NCBI RefSeq assembly: GCF_010723305.1
Contig: NZ_BLKW01000003.1
Location: 1 to 35,986 of the forward strand
Source: Mycobacterium botniense
GTDB lineage: Bacteria > Actinomycetota > Actinomycetes > Mycobacteriales > Mycobacteriaceae
Reading direction: 5' to 3'
Length of the DNA: 35,986 bases
Of the stretch, positions 33,750-35,986 are shown one piece after another. Numbering within the stretch: the stretch's first letter is position 1; every line of letters begins with the position of its first letter. Made by a program: the position numbers and the translations under genes. The notes beneath the pieces were generated by a model, which ran no database searches, was not told where the DNA came from, and saw nothing but the letters and a program-made list of their open reading frames with translations.

Positions 33750-34120
33750 TCGTGCGGGCACTCCGGTTTGACCTGCGTGATGGAGCGGATTGCAAGCTGT
33801 GACAGATGGGCTTTCATGTCGTGGTCGACGGTGAGTGAAAGCAGGCGTTTGCCGCAGTGTTGGCAGTAGATGTTGGCGACCTTGTAGCCGTCTTGGTCGG
33901 CTGCTTTGGGGTCGTCGCGGTGGTTGATGGTGTAGCCGCGGCGCTCCAGCGTGTGTTGTGCGGCTTCGGCGAGGTCGGTGGCGAGTTTGCGGATTCGGCC
34001 TTGGGATTCTTTGGACTGATTGAATTGGCTGAAGTGCATGAGCCTGCGTGGCCGGCCGTCTGGGTGCGGAAGGTTGTGCCAGGACTCGGCGAGCAGTTTG
34101 GTGACGTCTGGGCGGGGCAT
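33746..34120 (-). CDS. hypothetical protein with a small zinc-binding-like motif
   Basis: ATG 34120 (MPRPDVTKLLAESWHNLPHP) is chosen; an upstream ATG at 34182 in another frame has a modest ribosome-binding site and could mean a further frame break. The 124-residue product has SKESQGRIRKLATDLAEAAQ (helical) and then VANIYCQHCGKRLLSLTVDHD and PECPHE. Cys-x2-Cys with a later Cys and His could bind zinc. Its place just before the nuclease and terminase genes suggests a DNA-related role, but the family is unknown. Confidence 0.6.
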   Translation of the reverse strand: MPRPDVTKLLAESWHNLPHPDGRPRRLMHFSQFNQSKESQGRIRKLATDLAEAAQHTLERRGYTINHRDDPKAADQDGYKVANIYCQHCGKRLLSLTVDHDMKAHLSQLAIRSITQVKPECPHE

Positions 34121-34244
34121 GGCGTGGCGGGCTTTCTGAGGAGTCGTTGGGCGATCAATCCCGCGACAGCAGCGTTGGGCATGGGAAGCTCCCAGGTGTT
34201 GGGCTGTGGTCGCGCGAGGCCGGTTCAACGTCTACGCATGAGAA

Positions 34245-34276
34245 ACGCCACCCGGTTTTGGGGACACGTGTGGCGT
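34245..34276 (-). terminator. possible weak terminator after hicAB
   Basis: ACGCCAC (34245-34251) pairs with GTGGCGT (34270-34276); the loop contains a further GGG/CCC pairing. On the minus strand the stem is followed only by TTTCTC. It lies in the 190-base gap after hicB, where an end of the hicAB message would be expected. Little else is seen in that gap. Confidence 0.3.
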
Positions 34277-34313
34277 GGTTTCAGATGTTAGCTGATGAAT
34301 TACAGGCGTGCAA

Positions 34314-34712
34314 TTAGGCTGAGTGCACGAGTTGTTGGGCGCGTTGGTGTGACACGTCGAGGACTTTGCCGATGTCGCGGACGGTTAGGCCGTTGGCTTT
34401 CAGTTCTCGGGCGGCGGCCCGGTATTCGGCGGCTGCTTCGGTTTGTGCTTGGGCGGCGCGGCGTCGCAGTTCGTCGGCGTGCTGCAGGTGTGCGCTGACG
34501 GAAGTGGGCAGTTCGATTTTGACTTCGACGTTGAATGAGTCTTCTGGCACGTCGAGGTAGACGGCGATGAGGTCGCGTGCCATCGGCTCGACGTCGGTGA
34601 GCCGGCGGGCCTGGGTCGGTAGTCCTTCATCGGGGTTGTTTCCGAGGCCAGGAATGCGGATGAACCACCATCTGCCCTCGTCGGGGCTGGCGATCGCCGT
34701 GTAGGTTTTCAT
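34314..34712 (-). CDS. hicB: HicB-family antitoxin with C-terminal helix-turn-helix
   Basis: HicB antitoxins bind and neutralise HicA and repress the operon. The start is ATG 34712 (MKTYTAIASPDEGRWWFIRI), which overlaps the hicA stop; ATG 34721 is an alternative. The N-terminal 65 residues fit the HicB partial RNase-H fold (WWFIRIPGLGN, TDVEPMARDLIAVYL). A charged linker helix follows, and the last 25 residues (NGLTVRDIGKVLDVSHQRAQ) form a helix-turn-helix. Length 132. Order toxin-antitoxin is usual for hicAB. The DNA target is very probably the palindrome before hicA. Confidence 0.85.
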   Translation of the reverse strand: MKTYTAIASPDEGRWWFIRIPGLGNNPDEGLPTQARRLTDVEPMARDLIAVYLDVPEDSFNVEVKIELPTSVSAHLQHADELRRRAAQAQTEAAAEYRAAARELKANGLTVRDIGKVLDVSHQRAQQLVHSA

Positions 34713-34924
34713 CGCCACCATCCTTTCCCGAGTTTGATCTCGCATTCTTTGTAGATGCCTTCGGCGTCGCGGTTGATGATTTCGCGGTGGCGTGGTATGG
34801 GGATTGGCGCGCCGTCGAGGTCGTAGATGTCGTGGTTGCCGCCGTGGCGTTTGATGGTGAATTGCATGTTGCGCGCTTTGGCTGCTTTTTGGATTTTCTT
34901 GATGACTTCTGTCCGTTTCGGCAT
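34709..34924 (-). CDS. hicA: HicA-family mRNA interferase toxin
   Basis: HicA toxins are small dsRBD-fold ribonucleases that cut mRNA. The 71-residue protein reads MPKRTEVIKKIQKAAKARNM, then FTIKRHGGNHDIYDLDG with the catalytic-type His after Gly-Asn, then IPIPRHREIINRDAEGIYKE. These are the conserved HicA blocks in order. Its stop overlaps hicB. The start codon lies only six bases from the -10 element, so the mRNA is probably leaderless, which is common in mycobacteria. Confidence 0.88.
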   Translation of the reverse strand: MPKRTEVIKKIQKAAKARNMQFTIKRHGGNHDIYDLDGAPIPIPRHREIINRDAEGIYKECEIKLGKGWWR

Positions 34925-34960
34925 ACTACCAGTCTAGTCTGGACTAGACAAATCTGTCAA
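34925..34960 (-). promoter_or_regulatory. hicAB promoter with palindromic operator
   Basis: On the minus strand: TTGACA (34955-34960), an 18-base spacer, TAGACT (34931-34936), six bases, then the hicA ATG. The perfect dyad GTCTAGTC-TG-GACTAGAC (34932-34949) covers the -10 element and most of the spacer. A further TGTCTAG half site lies upstream near 34967-34973. The layout fits autorepression by HicB. Confidence 0.75.
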
Positions 34961-35076
34961 GATCGGGCTAGACAAAAACGGTGTTCATTCGAGCACTCCA
35001 GCGGGCAGACGGCGTTTAAAGCATCCGGCTCGGGCCGTTTACCCTGCGCCGCCGGCACACAAGAAACCCTCTTGCT

Positions 35077-35759
35077 CTATTCCAGTACGCCGGCTGGAAG
35101 CTCGTAGCCCAATACCTTGGCTAAAAACAGGAACCGCTCAGGGCCCCAGGTGGTGCGACAGTGCTGGCAGACGCAGCCGGCGGTGGTGATTTGGAGTGCT
35201 GGCTGGCGGACGAGTTCACCGGCGGAGTCATGGCGGTAGATGGTTTTCTTTCCGCATGCCGGGCAGGCCGCGGGCAGGTGTTTGACGGGTGTGTCGGTGA
35301 GCATGTTGGTGATGCGTTCGGCCCATTTTCTGATCGCGCCGGTTTTGTCGTGGATGTCGGCGACGTCGTGGGGGCGCCATTTTCGGCTCTGTATGGCCCG
35401 TAGACGCAAGAGATTGTCACTGGGGTGGATAGTCCGGCTGGGTTGCGGTGGTTTTGCGGCCAGGAGGGCTCCCAGTGGGCTACTGTGGCGTCGATTTCGC
35501 GTAGCAGGTCGAGGGCGTCGATCCACGCGGGTGGTTGGGAGGCTGCGATTCCGGTGCGGTCGCGTTTGGTGCCGGGCACGGCTTCGCGGAGCTGGTCGTA
35601 GAGGCTGTCCAGCCACACGATTCTCGTGCCGGTGTGCTGTGGTTTGGGATCGATGAGGGCGCTGATGGCGTAGTCGAGCTGTCGGCGCGCGTCGGACAGC
35701 GGTGAGCTTCGCCTACGTTTGGGTGACGCCATTGGTGCTGTGCGTGGTGCGCTGCTCAT
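35077..35759 (-). CDS. zinc-finger protein, DUF7341-like; one-base frame break
   Basis: ATG 35759 (MSSAPRTAPMASPKRRR) overlaps the preceding small ORF. The N-terminal half is helical (LSDARRQLDYAISALID, DALDLLREIDATVAHW). One G is missing from GGGG 35422-35425; restoring it gives SDNLLRLRAIQSRKWRPHDV and then ERITNMLTDTPVKHLPA, and a CPACGK ... CVCQHC zinc-binding pair of knuckles before FLAKVLGYELPAGVLE. The corrected length is about 227. The arrangement resembles the DUF7341-type proteins found at the packaging end of mycobacteriophage genomes; their role is unknown. The 150 bases to hicA hold only the hicAB promoter. Confidence 0.65.
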
Positions 35760-35812
35760 AGCGGTGTGCGCCAGTCGAGTGCGTCGATGGCCGTGTCATG
35801 CTGCGCTGTCAT
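35756..35812 (-). CDS. 18-residue ORF overlapping both neighbours
   Basis: ATG 35812 starts inside the end of the incomplete gene; the peptide is MTAQHDTAIDALDWRTPL, and its TGA overlaps the next ATG (ATGA). It may only couple translation of the next gene to the previous one, or the region may contain another base error. Confidence 0.3.
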   Translation of the reverse strand: MTAQHDTAIDALDWRTPL

Positions 35813-35986
35813 TGGGCGTGCTCTGGTTGGCGGCTTGTTTGAGCAGGTTTTCCCACTCGTCTTGGCTGGCTGGGGTGGTGTGAGCGTTCAGGGCTGCCCA
35901 GTAGGCGTTGACGCGGTGTGTGGGTGTCCAGTGCGGTGGGTAGTCGGCAGGTTCGGCCGCAGGCGGCGCGGGCGGCAGTTCGTCGC
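35796..35986 (-). CDS. hypothetical protein, 5' part outside window
   Basis: The frame is open from the right edge and stops at 35796. The visible 62 residues read ELPPAPPAAEPADYPPHWTP, then HRVNAYWAALNAHTTPASQD and EWENLLKQAANQSTPNDSAA. A Pro-rich linker is followed by an amphipathic helix. Consistent composition and the overlap with the following ORF support it. No family can be named from this part. Confidence 0.55.
   Translation of the reverse strand, partial: DELPPAPPAAEPADYPPHWTPTHRVNAYWAALNAHTTPASQDEWENLLKQAANQSTPNDSAA

Overview
The window is the structural arm of a mycobacterial tailed phage (siphovirus type) or of a prophage of one. This is inferred from the GC-rich sequence, the tightly overlapping ATGA/GTGA/TGATG gene junctions, the gene order, a LysB-type mycolyl-arabinogalactan esterase, a DUF2746 lysis-cassette protein, a DUF732 protein and a PPE protein. 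The last two families are characteristic of mycobacteria. No integrase, repressor, tRNA, replication gene or CRISPR array was found, so lysogeny cannot be judged from this window.

Layout. From the right edge to about 3.0 kb nearly everything is on the minus strand and reads as one late operon. In transcription order: an incomplete gene, an 18-codon ORF and a zinc-finger protein (36.0-35.1 kb); a HicA-HicB toxin-antitoxin pair with its own leaderless promoter and palindromic operator (34.96-34.3 kb); two small genes and an HNH endonuclease (34.1-33.2 kb); terminase small and large subunits, portal, Mu-I-like protease/scaffold, decoration protein and major capsid protein (33.1-26.9 kb); six head-tail connector and accessory genes (26.9-24.4 kb); major tail protein, two overlapping tail-assembly chaperones and a tape measure of about 1590 residues (24.3-17.5 kb); distal tail, hub and fibre proteins, two of them with polyglycine domains (17.5-10 kb); a small structural protein, a short membrane protein, a phospholipase-D-like protein and a papain-fold protein (10-7.8 kb); then lysis: NlpC/P60 peptidase, GH25 endolysin, LysB esterase, holin, DUF2746 protein and two small proteins (7.8-4.2 kb). 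The last gene is a PPE protein (4.2-3.1 kb), followed by a strong minus-strand terminator. The left 2.9 kb holds seven or eight small plus-strand genes converging on that terminator, including a membrane-anchored DUF732 protein.

Sequence quality. At about 18 places a recognisable protein moves between reading frames, nearly always by one base in a short G, C or A run (once in a TG repeat). In one small structural gene two such shifts cancel each other. The simplest reading is uncorrected homopolymer errors rather than gene decay. Affected genes are therefore given as single CDSs spanning the break, and the site is named in each entry.

Most notable: a type VII-secretion-family PPE protein as the last gene of a phage lysis operon; an in-frame internal start with a perfect Shine-Dalgarno sequence in the endolysin; hicAB within the packaging region; an unusually large set of wall- or envelope-directed enzyme folds in one operon; a non-standard chaperone frame overlap; and a 26-bp exact repeat linking the DUF732 gene with the PPE end.
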